A stretch of 64,000 nucleotides of DNA from B1 sp964355075 (lineage in GTDB: Bacteria; Bacteroidota; Bacteroidia; UKL13-3): positions 32,690 to 96,689 of the forward strand of contig CAYHCF010000010.1 of NCBI GenBank assembly GCA_964355075.1. Reading direction: 5' to 3'. Of this stretch, positions 51,424-61,339 are shown piece by piece (position 1 is the stretch's first letter; each line of letters starts with the position of its first letter). The notes under the pieces are model-generated. The model searched no databases. It worked only from the letters and a program-made list of their open reading frames with translations, and was not told the origin of the DNA. Made by a program: the position numbers and the translations under genes.

Positions 51424-54400
51424 ATGAAGAAAATATACGCATTAGTGGTCGTTCTTTTTAGCATCCAATTTTATGGAATTGCACAGTCAGGTATGGGAAC
51501 TATTCGGGGTACCGTTAAAGATGCTAAAACGAAAAAAGGGATGGACGTAGTAAGTATCACCCTGAAGTTAAATGGCATTACCAAAGGAACTGCCATAACA
51601 GATGACGACGGAGGGTTTGTTATAAAACCATTACAGCCCGGTGAGTACGATCTCTATGCTTCTTATATGGGGTATAAAAGTCAGGTTATTAAAAGTATTG
51701 ATCTGGCAGCCGATGAAGATCGTTTTGTGAATTTTAGCATGGAACCTACTGATGGAACCCATTTAGAAGATGTGGTGATTATATTTAAAAATCCGCTGGT
51801 GGATCCGGGTGGAATTAAGGGGGATAAAAAATCATCCAAAGAAATTATGGCTTTGGGCACCCGAAATGTAAATGCAATAGCCGGAACTACTTTAGGGGTG
51901 GAATCCAGGTCAGGTGGAACGCCAAACTTCCGCGGAGCTCGCTCTGATGGTACTGCCTACTATATTGACGGGCAGCGTGTACAATCCGGAACCATTGGTA
52001 TTCCTGTAAATGCGATAGATCAAATTCAGATTATTACCGGAGGAACCCCCGCTCAATATGGCGATTTTGTTGGAGGTGCAATTGTTATGACTACTAAAGC
52101 TCCGACCAAAAATTTTGTCAGAAGCCTTGAACTCACCTCTGCTTCTCCTTTCTATAAAACGCTTGACAATTCAAATTTTAATAATGGACAAGTGCTTATC
52201 TCCGGACCTATCAAAACAATTAATAAAGGCAGAGGACTAGAGGAAAGAGTGATATTAGGCTTTTTGCTTTCCGGTTCGTTTACGTATGTGAAAGACGGGC
52301 GTTTACCTGCAGTTGATATTTATAAAATAAAAGCAGATAAATTAAAACAGATAGAAGAAAAACCATTGGTTCCGGGCGCCAGTGGAACTTTATTTCCTGC
52401 GGCCGAGTATCTGACAAAAAATGACCTAGTAAAAGCCGATTACCGGGAAAATGTTGCAGCTATAAGTACAGATTTACTCGGGAGCTTTAACTTTCAGCCC
52501 AAAAACAATATCAATGTGACTTTAGGTTATTATGGTAACTACAATCAAGGTCGTAATTACAGTAGTTATAACTCTTTGTTAAATGCTGCTACCAATTCTT
52601 TCAGCAGAGGTTATACAGTAAGAACTTATTTAAAATTTACCCAAACCTTTAAGAAAGAGGAAAAGGATAAAGAAAAACGAGAAGAGGAAAAGAAGAATTC
52701 CAATATTTCAGATGCGTTTTATACCGTTCGATTATCCTATGAAAGAAGTTTTGGTGAAGGGATGGATGCCGAACACATGACAAACTTATTTAATTATGGT
52801 TATTTAGGAACGTTCAAAACGTATCAGATGCCTGTTTATAACCGTATCGTAAAGACGATTGATCAAAAACCCGATTCATTTAAAATGGATAACGGGAAAT
52901 ACCTGTACCTAACCTCCTACTATCAACAGGTAGGCTTCGTTGATACTTTGTACACCTTTGAACAAGACAAAAATATTAATGTGGTAAGGGGAAATTTCAC
53001 CAGATCTGTTTATGATTATTTTGGCGCAAATAACATCAGATCTATGGGTACTGTTCGCGCGTTTGGTGGATTGGTGAATGGAGATAATCCGAGCGGTATT
53101 TATTCGAATATGTGGGGGAATGTAGGTGGAAGCCAGGCCGGTTATTCCAAATCAACATCCGAAGCTTTTAACCTGTATGTAAGCGGTGAATTTAGCATTG
53201 CCCCAAAAAGTAATCCCAAAGCGAAACATGAGTTTCAGTTTGGTTTAAATATGGAACAACAGTTCAGGGCGAGTTATTCAATCGGTGCACAGGGATTATG
53301 GACTTTGATGCGATCATTGGTAAACAGACAATTTAGTGGTTTAGCCAATACGTCCGATTCAGGCATTTTAAGTTTTGATGCCAATCATGTATTTCAGGAT
53401 ACGGTTTCCTTTCAGAGAAGAATTGTTCCGGAAAGCCAAACCAATCTGGACAAAAATTTACGTGATAAACTGATGGCTGAAGGAGCAGTTGACGTGTATG
53501 GAAAACCAATAAACCAATATTCTTACCTGGATGTAAATTCTTACAAGCCAAATACCTTTGCCTTAAACATGTTTACCGCAGACGAATTGTTAAATAATGG
53601 TAATTCATATGTTAGTTACAGTGGCTATGATTACCTGGGAAAATTCTCCAGAAAGAGCACAGGCATCAACGATTTTTTGAACAATCCGGCAACGCGTCCT
53701 GTGCCATCTTATCAGCCTACATACATGGCTGCATGGTTACAAGATAAGTTTGTGTTTAAAGATTTAATCGTAAGGGTTGGGGTTCGTATTGAACGCTTTG
53801 ATGCCAACCAATCCGTTTTGAAAGATCCCTATTCAATGGTGCCTATTATCACAGCAGGAGAAGTTAAGAAAAATGCAAATGCGGATATCAAAAAACTTAG
53901 CGATCAGATTCCTTCTAATATTGGAAATAATTTTGCAATTTATGTTGATAAGGACGCCGATCAGCAAAAGAGCAGTCAGGCAAATATGAATATAGCAGGG
54001 TTCCGTGATGGCAATAACTGGTTTGATAGAAATGGTAACCCGATCAGTGACCCGCAACAAATTGCGCGTTTTGCTAAAACCAATAGGAATGTTCCTTTAT
54101 TGTTTGATCCTAAAAACCCTGACCGGCCAACCCGGGAGTCATTTACCGATTATGTTCCGGATGTGAAGGTGGTACCTAGGGTTTGGTTTAAATTCCCTAT
54201 TTCTACTACCTCGCAATTCTTTGGTACTTATGATATTTTAACCCAAAGACCCAATACCAATGTGGGTCAGATTGACGATTATTTCTTTTTACAAAACAGG
54301 TTAGCTGGTGGAGCCATTGCCAATCCAAATTTAAAAATGGTTCAAAATACCGATTACGAAATCGGCTTCATACAGCAAATAGGACAAGATGCCTCCCTGG

Positions 54401-55233
54401 CTATTACTGCCTCCTATCGCGAAACACGTAATATGATTCAATTGTATCGTTATGTTCAGGCATGGCCTTACGATTATAATACTTTCGGAAATTTAGACTT
54501 TGCTACCGTAAAGAGTTTTGGTATTGAATACAATATTCGTGATTTGGGTAATATTACCTTAACTGCAAATTATCAATTGCAATTTGCTGATGGAACCGGA
54601 TCAAATTCAACATCAAGCGGTTCGTTGGTAGCGGTAGGTTTGCCAACTTTACGTACAATTTTCCCGCTTGATTTTGATACACGAAATACCTTTAAAGCCA
54701 TATTTGATTACCATTATAAAATGGGGAAAGACTATGATGGTCCGGTTGTAAACGGGAAGAAAATTCTTGAAAATGCCGGTATAAACTTTATTTTCACTTC
54801 ATTCTCCGGCCGGCCATACACACAGGATTTAAATCCTACACCGGGTGGTGTTCAGTCGGGGGTAGCTATAAGAACCCCAATTAAAGGAACAATAAATGGT
54901 TCAAATTTGCCTTCTCAATTTAATGTTGACCTGAATGTTGACAAATATCTGCAATTCAAGAAAAAGAAAATTGACGGTAGCACAACGCTATACAGACTGC
55001 GTGTTTTCCTTTTGGTTCAGAATTTATTTAATACTTCAAATGTACTTGGTGTATTCCGCTATACCGGTTCTGCTTATAATGATGGCTTTATTGCATCCCC
55101 TGCAGCTAAAGAACAAATTAATTCAGCAACCAATCAGCAGGCATATGTCGATTTATATAATATCCGTATGGTTAACCCGGACAGATTTGCCTTACCTCGA
55201 TTAACCCGCCTTGGCTTGGCGTTATATTTTTAG
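51424..55233 (+). CDS. TonB-dependent receptor-like outer-membrane protein with CarboxypepD_reg domain
   Basis: A 1269-residue outer-membrane protein. It has a signal peptide (to GIAQ at about 21), a carboxypeptidase-regulatory-like beta domain (about 24-105, GTIRGTVKDAKTKKG), a plug (about 125-230, NFRGARSDGTAYYIDGQRV and TGGTPAQYGDFVGGAI) and a large barrel to a C-terminal Phe (LALYF). A Lys/Glu-rich stretch (about 409-426) forms a charged extracellular loop. No TonB box is seen. The next two genes complete the locus, after 34 bases. Confidence 0.85.
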   Translation: MKKIYALVVVLFSIQFYGIAQSGMGTIRGTVKDAKTKKGMDVVSITLKLNGITKGTAITDDDGGFVIKPLQPGEYDLYASYMGYKSQVIKSIDLAADEDRFVNFSMEPTDGTHLEDVVIIFKNPLVDPGGIKGDKKSSKEIMALGTRNVNAIAGTTLGVESRSGGTPNFRGARSDGTAYYIDGQRVQSGTIGIPVNAIDQIQIITGGTPAQYGDFVGGAIVMTTKAPTKNFVRSLELTSASPFYKTLDNSNFNNGQVLISGPIKTINKGRGLEERVILGFLLSGSFTYVKDGRLPAVDIYKIKADKLKQIEEKPLVPGASGTLFPAAEYLTKNDLVKADYRENVAAISTDLLGSFNFQPKNNINVTLGYYGNYNQGRNYSSYNSLLNAATNSFSRGYTVRTYLKFTQTFKKEEKDKEKREEEKKNSNISDAFYTVRLSYERSFGEGMDAEHMTNLFNYGYLGTFKTYQMPVYNRIVKTIDQKPDSFKMDNGKYLYLTSYYQQVGFVDTLYTFEQDKNINVVRGNFTRSVYDYFGANNIRSMGTVRAFGGLVNGDNPSGIYSNMWGNVGGSQAGYSKSTSEAFNLYVSGEFSIAPKSNPKAKHEFQFGLNMEQQFRASYSIGAQGLWTLMRSLVNRQFSGLANTSDSGILSFDANHVFQDTVSFQRRIVPESQTNLDKNLRDKLMAEGAVDVYGKPINQYSYLDVNSYKPNTFALNMFTADELLNNGNSYVSYSGYDYLGKFSRKSTGINDFLNNPATRPVPSYQPTYMAAWLQDKFVFKDLIVRVGVRIERFDANQSVLKDPYSMVPIITAGEVKKNANADIKKLSDQIPSNIGNNFAIYVDKDADQQKSSQANMNIAGFRDGNNWFDRNGNPISDPQQIARFAKTNRNVPLLFDPKNPDRPTRESFTDYVPDVKVVPRVWFKFPISTTSQFFGTYDILTQRPNTNVGQIDDYFFLQNRLAGGAIANPNLKMVQNTDYEIGFIQQIGQDASLAITASYRETRNMIQLYRYVQAWPYDYNTFGNLDFATVKSFGIEYNIRDLGNITLTANYQLQFADGTGSNSTSSGSLVAVGLPTLRTIFPLDFDTRNTFKAIFDYHYKMGKDYDGPVVNGKKILENAGINFIFTSFSGRPYTQDLNPTPGGVQSGVAIRTPIKGTINGSNLPSQFNVDLNVDKYLQFKKKKIDGSTTLYRLRVFLLVQNLFNTSNVLGVFRYTGSAYNDGFIASPAAKEQINSATNQQAYVDLYNIRMVNPDRFALPRLTRLGLALYF

Positions 55234-55267
55234 CCTGCTTTATGTTGAACCTATTATAAATAAAATT

Positions 55268-58200
55268 ATGAAGACAAAATTTAATAAATTTTTTACCGAA
55301 GCATTGGCATTTTTGGCCCTGGTTACCTTTACCGGTAATCTGAAAGCAGCCGAAAATATGGGAATGGGTAAGAAACAAACCCGAACCTCTAAATTGAAAA
55401 TGGCAGGCTGTGCACAGGCAACCCAACAAAAAGATTTGGATATCAATAATGTGCGTACTACTATCTTAAATGGAGGCGATATGTGGTGGAATCTGAGTAA
55501 TGCCCGATATGAAATTCCGAAAGTTGAACCCGGAACCGTGTCAAAACACTCTTTATTTTCAGGAGCCTTGTGGATTGGCGGCGTAACCCAGGGAAACTTA
55601 AGAATTGCGGCTCAAACCTATCGTCAGAGTGGAGCAGATTATTATCCCGGTGCTTTACAAGTTGATGGTTCCGCTTCCATTGAAGCAAGTCGTTGCAAAG
55701 AATACGATAAAATTTGGAAAATTACTTTAAATGACATTGAAGCCTTTAGAAGCAATCCGCTTGGTTTTAATAAGCCACCGGATATTATCGCAAATTGGCC
55801 GGTAATTCCAATTGGGTCCTCTGCTGACAGCAATAAAACAGGTGAAGCCAATTTTTTAGCACCCTTCTATGATTATGATACAAGCGGCACTTATGACCCA
55901 ACCCGTGGTGATTTCCCCTCTTTTGATCAGAATAACTGGGATAATATTCCGGATATGATGTTGTATACCATCTATAATGATAAAGGCTATATCCACTCCG
56001 AATCTGACGGATTGCCAATAGGCCTTGAATTGCACACCCAAAGTTTTGGGTATACTACCAATGATGAAGTGAATAATATGACTTTTTACAGAACCACTAT
56101 TTATAATAGAGGAACTGAAATAATTGACAGTTGTATTTTCGGGCAATGGGTGGATGCTGATTTGGGAAATTATTCGGATGACTATGTAGAATGTGATGTG
56201 AAAAGGAATTTGGGTGTTTGTTATAATGGCGATGATAATGATGAGGGAATTTTAGGTTATGGAATAAATCCTCCAAGTGTAGGGGTAAACTTTTTTCAGG
56301 GACCTATCAAATATGCCAATTGTTCGGATACCGCAGGAGTTGAATTGGGATTATCAAAATTTATCTATTATAATAATGACTGGTCGATAACCGGAAATCC
56401 GCAAAGGCCTGAGCATTATTGGAATTATCTGAATGGACGCTGGAAAGATGGTTTAGCCATTACCTATGGAGGAAACGGCAGGGGCGGATCGGATACGGCC
56501 AGCTTTATGTTCCCTGGAAAAACAGATCCGGCAGGAAGAGCGGATTGGACGGAAAGAATTGCCGGTAATACGCCCGGAGACCGAAGATTTTTGCAAACGG
56601 CAGGTCCGTTTAGTTTATGCCCGGGAGCGGTAAATCAGGTTACGGTTGCCGTGGTATGGGCAAGAGCTACAACCGGAGGAGCAACCGGTTCGTTCAACCT
56701 GCTAAAAGAGGCAAGCGATAAGGCTTCCGTTTTGTACAAAAATCACTTTAAACTGATTGATGGCCCCGGTATTCCGGATTTAGAAATTGTTGAATTGGAC
56801 AAAGAAATTATTTTAAACATCAAAAATTACAATAAAACAGAATCTTATATTGATTCAACAGCAGGACTTTGTTCAAGTAAAACCATATTTAAATTTCAGG
56901 GATATATGATTTATCAATTGAAAAAGAACTCTATTCCAAGTGATCTGTATAATTTGGATGAAGCAAAATTGGTAGCTCAGTGTGATCTCGCCGACGGTTA
57001 CGCATTCCTGGTAAATCAGGTTAATGATGCCGATCTGGGTACCGTAAAGAAAATTATGGTTAATGGCGAAGACAAAGGAATTAGACACAGTTTTAAATTA
57101 ACAAAAGATTATTTTTCTACTTTTTCTGACCCTACTTTGGTTAATTTTCAAAGCTATTACTATTTGTTGGTATCCTATTCCAATGCCCAAAATTGTGTTG
57201 TTGATGCCATGCAATATTTAGCGGGCAGAAAAATGGCTAATGTTGATCCTAATTCAACTGAACTGGGAATTAAGGTTTATACAGCTACTCCTCATAATCC
57301 AACCCCTCATAATCAGGGAACTGTTTTGGGATCCAAATATGGCGATGGGCCTGAAATAACCAAAGTGAGGGGAATTGGAAATAGTGGAATTGCAGTGAGG
57401 TTATCTTTGGCCACTATTGAAAAGGCGCTACTTTCACCTTATTACGTAACCAATCCGGTATATGAAAAAGGTAAGGGTCCGATTAATGTTAAAATAACGA
57501 ATCCATATAAAGTACCCCTTGCCGATTTTGAATTAAGAATGACTGATTTTTCTTCTTCAGCTGTTAAATATGATACCTTATATTCGGATAGTACGGTTTG
57601 GACTTTGAAAAATCTGAACACAGGTGAAGTGATACCCAGTGAAACAAAACTAATTAACCCCAATGAACAATTATTCCCTCAATGGGGCCTGAGTATAACG
57701 CTTAACCAGGTAAAAAAAGCCGGTTATCCGGATGATCCTTATGATAATTCAAACGGGTTTATTTCTTCCTCCATTGAGTATGCCGATAAAACAAATCCGT
57801 GGTTGCCGGGTATCCCTGATGAAATAGGTTCAATGGTTCCATTTAACTGGATTAGATCAGGTAACGGAGGAACCCCTGATTTTAAAAATCCATATGAAAA
57901 CGATTTCAATGATCCGGCAACTAAAAGAGCGGTTGATCCGAGAAAACAATATGCGAAGATTGTTAACGGTACCTGGGCACCATACGCATTGACTGCACGC
58001 GCTATGGGAGCTACCAATATGACTTATGGTCCGGGATGGGCAGTAGGTTCTGATGTACCCAGCAATAATTATGGCGCTGGTGGTTTTTCTACCGATAATC
58101 CATTGGGTGACTTACATAGTATTGAATTTGTACTTACACAAGATCAATCCAAATGGAGCAGATGTGTTGTATTAGAAGCCGGAGAAAATCCAGCTACTAC

Positions 58201-59167
58201 CATTGGAGGGGCTTTAAAATTAAACAGACGCAAATCACCTTCACTTGGAATTAATGGAAAACCTGATGGGCAGGGAAATGGATTAAGTTGGTTTCCAGGT
58301 TACGCGGTTGATGTAGAAACCGGAGAACGTTTAAATATTCTATTTGCAGAAGACTCTTCTTTACCGCTTGATAATGGAAATGACATGCTGTGGAATCCTA
58401 CGTCTAACCTGATAAAAGGTACAGCTGGTGGATTAGAATACACTTTGGGGGGCAAACATCATATTTATGTGATGGGTGCAAAACAATTTAAATTGGGTGC
58501 TGTTGTCAAATATACAGGTCCGAGATACGATTCATGCAGAAGCTATAATGCTTTATTCGATTTAATTGAAGCAGGCAGCTCTGTTGCAATCAATAAACGC
58601 TATATATTTTCACAAGCCATGTGGGTTTCTATGACTGCCGTACTTCCTAATATGAAATTTGGCGCCCCCAATGATGGTTATATTCCTTGCAATGTAAAAA
58701 TCAGGATCAATGTGAAACGTCCTTTTGCAGCATTAAATGCCAATGGAGATACCAGTAATATCAATAAAAGTATGCCGGTTTATACATTTTCAACGGCCGG
58801 TTTAGCTGAATCTGTTGCTACAAAAGAGGCCGGTAAATCTGCTCTGGATCTGGTTTCCATCACTCCAAATCCATATTATGCTTATGCAGGTTATGAGGAT
58901 CCGGGAAATCAGTTAGACACGAAAATAAAGATCATTAACCTTCCTACAAAATGTGTGGTTTCCATTTATACGCAAGGGGGATTTTTGGTAAGAAGGATCA
59001 AAAAGGATGATAATACCAAAACCTATTTAGACTGGAATTTAAAGAACGACGCGAATGTTCCCATTTCAAGCGGAGTTTATCTGATTCACATTTACGCCGA
59101 TGGAATTGGAGAAAGAGTGATTAAATGGTTTGGAGTGATGAGAACGGTAGATTTTGACACCTTTTAA
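55268..59167 (+). CDS. Giant secreted protein with T9SS-type C-terminal domain
   Basis: A 1299-residue exported protein. I start at the ATG 55268, with a signal peptide to about residue 27; an upstream TTG in the same frame overlaps the receptor gene and has no signal. A conserved N-terminal block has DINNVRTTILNGGDMWW and SLFSGALWIGGV, known from an abundant but uncharacterised Bacteroidota family. The last 100 residues read as a T9SS sorting domain: ITPNPYYAYAGYE, GGFLVRRIKKD, then SGVYLIHIYADGIGERVIKWFGV. No enzyme motif is visible. Confidence 0.75.
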   Translation: MKTKFNKFFTEALAFLALVTFTGNLKAAENMGMGKKQTRTSKLKMAGCAQATQQKDLDINNVRTTILNGGDMWWNLSNARYEIPKVEPGTVSKHSLFSGALWIGGVTQGNLRIAAQTYRQSGADYYPGALQVDGSASIEASRCKEYDKIWKITLNDIEAFRSNPLGFNKPPDIIANWPVIPIGSSADSNKTGEANFLAPFYDYDTSGTYDPTRGDFPSFDQNNWDNIPDMMLYTIYNDKGYIHSESDGLPIGLELHTQSFGYTTNDEVNNMTFYRTTIYNRGTEIIDSCIFGQWVDADLGNYSDDYVECDVKRNLGVCYNGDDNDEGILGYGINPPSVGVNFFQGPIKYANCSDTAGVELGLSKFIYYNNDWSITGNPQRPEHYWNYLNGRWKDGLAITYGGNGRGGSDTASFMFPGKTDPAGRADWTERIAGNTPGDRRFLQTAGPFSLCPGAVNQVTVAVVWARATTGGATGSFNLLKEASDKASVLYKNHFKLIDGPGIPDLEIVELDKEIILNIKNYNKTESYIDSTAGLCSSKTIFKFQGYMIYQLKKNSIPSDLYNLDEAKLVAQCDLADGYAFLVNQVNDADLGTVKKIMVNGEDKGIRHSFKLTKDYFSTFSDPTLVNFQSYYYLLVSYSNAQNCVVDAMQYLAGRKMANVDPNSTELGIKVYTATPHNPTPHNQGTVLGSKYGDGPEITKVRGIGNSGIAVRLSLATIEKALLSPYYVTNPVYEKGKGPINVKITNPYKVPLADFELRMTDFSSSAVKYDTLYSDSTVWTLKNLNTGEVIPSETKLINPNEQLFPQWGLSITLNQVKKAGYPDDPYDNSNGFISSSIEYADKTNPWLPGIPDEIGSMVPFNWIRSGNGGTPDFKNPYENDFNDPATKRAVDPRKQYAKIVNGTWAPYALTARAMGATNMTYGPGWAVGSDVPSNNYGAGGFSTDNPLGDLHSIEFVLTQDQSKWSRCVVLEAGENPATTIGGALKLNRRKSPSLGINGKPDGQGNGLSWFPGYAVDVETGERLNILFAEDSSLPLDNGNDMLWNPTSNLIKGTAGGLEYTLGGKHHIYVMGAKQFKLGAVVKYTGPRYDSCRSYNALFDLIEAGSSVAINKRYIFSQAMWVSMTAVLPNMKFGAPNDGYIPCNVKIRINVKRPFAALNANGDTSNINKSMPVYTFSTAGLAESVATKEAGKSALDLVSITPNPYYAYAGYEDPGNQLDTKIKIINLPTKCVVSIYTQGGFLVRRIKKDDNTKTYLDWNLKNDANVPISSGVYLIHIYADGIGERVIKWFGVMRTVDFDTF

Positions 59168-59238
59168 TAAATATTATCTTTAGGTATATGGGTTCAAAAC
59201 CAAGCCATTGAAGTAACATTAAAAAAAAATAATTACAG

Positions 59239-60372
59239 ATGAAAAAAGTACTATATCAAATAGGTTTATTTAGCCTGGTATTAATCTCTTCAGGAGCATT
59301 TGCAGGAAATCCGGATCGTTCGGGCGGAGCAGGAGCAACCCAATTGCTCGTAAACCCTTTTGCCCGTACATCAGGTTATGGTGGAACCAATTCTGCTTCT
59401 GTTCGCGGAATCGAATCTTTTAACCTGAATATTGCCGGATTAGCGTATACCCAAAAAACAGAAGTGATTGTTTCACGCATGGGATTTCTGGTGGGTGCAG
59501 GGGTGAATATTAATAACCTGAGTCTGGCTCAAAAATTAGGTGATGAAGAGGATGCAGGCGTAGTTGGACTTGGAATTTGTTCCTGGGATTTCGGCAGTAT
59601 TCCAATTACTACTTTTGATAATCCTGATGGCACCTTACCTACATTCACTCCTCAGGTACTCAATATTGGTGCCTCCTATGCAAAAAAGTTCTCAAATAGT
59701 ATCACAGGAGGTTTTCTGATTCGTTTAATGTCGGAAGGAGTTCATGATGTGAAGGCACAGGGGATTGGATTTGATTTTGGTGTTCAATATCAAACCACAC
59801 TGAACCCCAGAATAAATAAAAATAAAATCAAAAAGGAGGACTTCCGACTGGGAATTTCTTTGAGAAATATTGGACCCGATATGCGTTATTCAGGTGATGG
59901 ATTGTCTTTCAAATCAATCAATTCGGCAACGGGCGCGGATAGAAAAGCCTATTTTTCGGCAGACAAATTCAATCTCCCCACTTTAGTTAATATTGGTTTG
60001 GGTTATGATATGCGTTTAGATAGAAATCCGGATACCTATTATAACCGGTTAACAGCTTCTTTTAATTTTAATTATAATGCCTTTCAATCTAATGTTTATG
60101 GTTTTGGGGCAGAATTTGCCTACAAAGAAATGTTTATGATCAGGGCGGCATATAATATTACCGGGGATAAACAACTTTTTTCCAGAAACCAAACGGACCC
60201 TCAATATTTGAATCCTGTTTATGGTTTTTGGTCAGGCGTAACTTTTCAGGTGCCGGTATCCAAATCCGGAACCTCTTTTGCCCTGGATTATTCTTATGCT
60301 CCAACCCGGATTTTCAATGGAATGCATACAGTGGGTATACGGTTAACTATTGGAAGCGGGAAAAAGGGATAA
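59239..60372 (+). CDS. PorV/PorQ family outer-membrane protein
   Basis: A 377-residue barrel. A signal peptide (to AFAG) precedes GGAGATQLLVNPFARTSGYGG and NLNIAGLAYTQKTEV, which match the PorV/PorQ (UPF0164, FadL-like) family, whose members collect cargo from the T9SS translocon and present it at the cell surface. The rest is alternating beta strands ending in GIRLTIGSG. Because the gene lies with a T9SS-type cargo and a receptor, I read it as a locus-specific PorV-like paralogue rather than the main T9SS PorV. Confidence 0.8.
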   Translation: MKKVLYQIGLFSLVLISSGAFAGNPDRSGGAGATQLLVNPFARTSGYGGTNSASVRGIESFNLNIAGLAYTQKTEVIVSRMGFLVGAGVNINNLSLAQKLGDEEDAGVVGLGICSWDFGSIPITTFDNPDGTLPTFTPQVLNIGASYAKKFSNSITGGFLIRLMSEGVHDVKAQGIGFDFGVQYQTTLNPRINKNKIKKEDFRLGISLRNIGPDMRYSGDGLSFKSINSATGADRKAYFSADKFNLPTLVNIGLGYDMRLDRNPDTYYNRLTASFNFNYNAFQSNVYGFGAEFAYKEMFMIRAAYNITGDKQLFSRNQTDPQYLNPVYGFWSGVTFQVPVSKSGTSFALDYSYAPTRIFNGMHTVGIRLTIGSGKKG

Positions 60373-60380
60373 AATTTCAC

Positions 60381-60388
60381 TATATTTG
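60381..60388 (+). promoter_or_regulatory. -7 box before greA, upstream of a hairpin
   Basis: TATATTTG is a perfect TAnnTTTG, 9 bases after the porV-like stop. There is no good -33 box. Any transcript would begin just before the hairpin at 60400. Confidence 0.35.
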
Positions 60389-60399
60389 AACGCGTATTT

Positions 60400-60437
60400 A
60401 AGAAACGTTTCACTATCAGGTGGAACGTTTCTTTTGT
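60400..60437 (+). terminator. Intrinsic terminator after the 9-kb surface locus
   Basis: A 10-bp stem (60400-60409 with 60424-60433), 14-base loop, then a T-rich tail. It ends the receptor-cargo-PorV transcript and stands between it and greA. Confidence 0.75.
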
Positions 60438-60466
60438 TTAAAAATTGAAGGCTAAATGAATCAGAT

Positions 60467-60940
60467 ATGTCAGACATAAATTATGTAACACAGGCAGGAT
60501 TGGATAAGTTGAAAGCAGAACTTTATGAATTAAAGTATGTTCAACGTCCTTTCATTACCAGGCAAATTGCGGATGCAAGAGATAAAGGTGATTTGAGTGA
60601 AAATGCCGAATACCACGCTGCAAAAGAAGATCAGGGGATCATCGAGACAAAAATTGTACATTTAAACAACCTTATTACCCTATCGAGGATAATTGATGAA
60701 AGTAAATTAAGTACCAATAAAGTGATGATGCTTACCAAAGTAAGGGCATTAAATCACAATACAAATAAGGAAATCTGGTATATGCTGGTAAATGAAAAAG
60801 AAGCTGATTTAAAATCAGGAAAAATTTCATTCAAATCACCGATTGGTGTGGGTTTTATGAATAAAAAGGTTGGAGATATTTTTGAAGTAACCGTACCTGC
60901 CGGAAATATTAAGTTTGAAATACTGGAAATCACTTTGTAA
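60467..60940 (+). CDS. greA: Transcription elongation factor GreA
   Basis: A 157-residue factor that helps stalled RNA polymerase by triggering cleavage of the RNA 3' end. The N-terminal coiled-coil has the acidic tip in RDKGDLSENAEYHAAKEDQ, and the C-terminal FKBP-like domain ends VTVPAGNIKFEILEITL with the family Pro-Ala-Gly. Two bases separate it from the HIT gene, so they are co-expressed. Confidence 0.94.
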   Translation: MSDINYVTQAGLDKLKAELYELKYVQRPFITRQIADARDKGDLSENAEYHAAKEDQGIIETKIVHLNNLITLSRIIDESKLSTNKVMMLTKVRALNHNTNKEIWYMLVNEKEADLKSGKISFKSPIGVGFMNKKVGDIFEVTVPAGNIKFEILEITL

Positions 60941-60942
60941 GC

Positions 60943-61335
60943 ATGGCAAGTATCTTTTTAAAAATAATAGCAGGAGAAATTCCTTGTTATAAAATTGCTG
61001 AAACCAAAGACTATTTTGCATTTTTAGATATCAGACCCTTAACAAAGGGACATACGCTGGTTGTGCCCAAGCAGGAGATTGATTATCTCTTTGACATGGA
61101 AAATGAATCTTATGCGGGTTTGCAACTGTTTGCAAAAATTATTGCCGAAGGAATTAAAAAAGCTATTCCCTGCCTTCGGGTGGGTGTTTGTGTGATGGGA
61201 CTTGAAGTTCCGCATGCCCATATTCATCTTATTCCATTTACGACGATGGATGAAATGAACTTTACAAATCCCAAATTAAATCTGCCTCCTGATGAGATGG
61301 CAGAAATTGCAAGGAACATTGCAAGTCATCTTTAA
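60943..61335 (+). CDS. HIT family nucleotide hydrolase/transferase
   Basis: A 130-residue HIT protein. The catalytic HxHxH is His91, His93 and His95 in VPHAHIHLIPF, preceded by ALDIRPLTKGHTLVVPK. This is the HinT-like branch that hydrolyses nucleoside phosphoramidates or adenylylated lysine. Coupled to greA by a two-base gap. Confidence 0.94.
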   Translation: MASIFLKIIAGEIPCYKIAETKDYFAFLDIRPLTKGHTLVVPKQEIDYLFDMENESYAGLQLFAKIIAEGIKKAIPCLRVGVCVMGLEVPHAHIHLIPFTTMDEMNFTNPKLNLPPDEMAEIARNIASHL

Positions 61336-61339
61336 TAAA

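Noticed and set aside
55211..55267. TTG start of the large cargo gene at 55211
   Set aside because: It overlaps the receptor end, adds residues without signal-peptide character, and the ATG at 55268 gives a clean signal.
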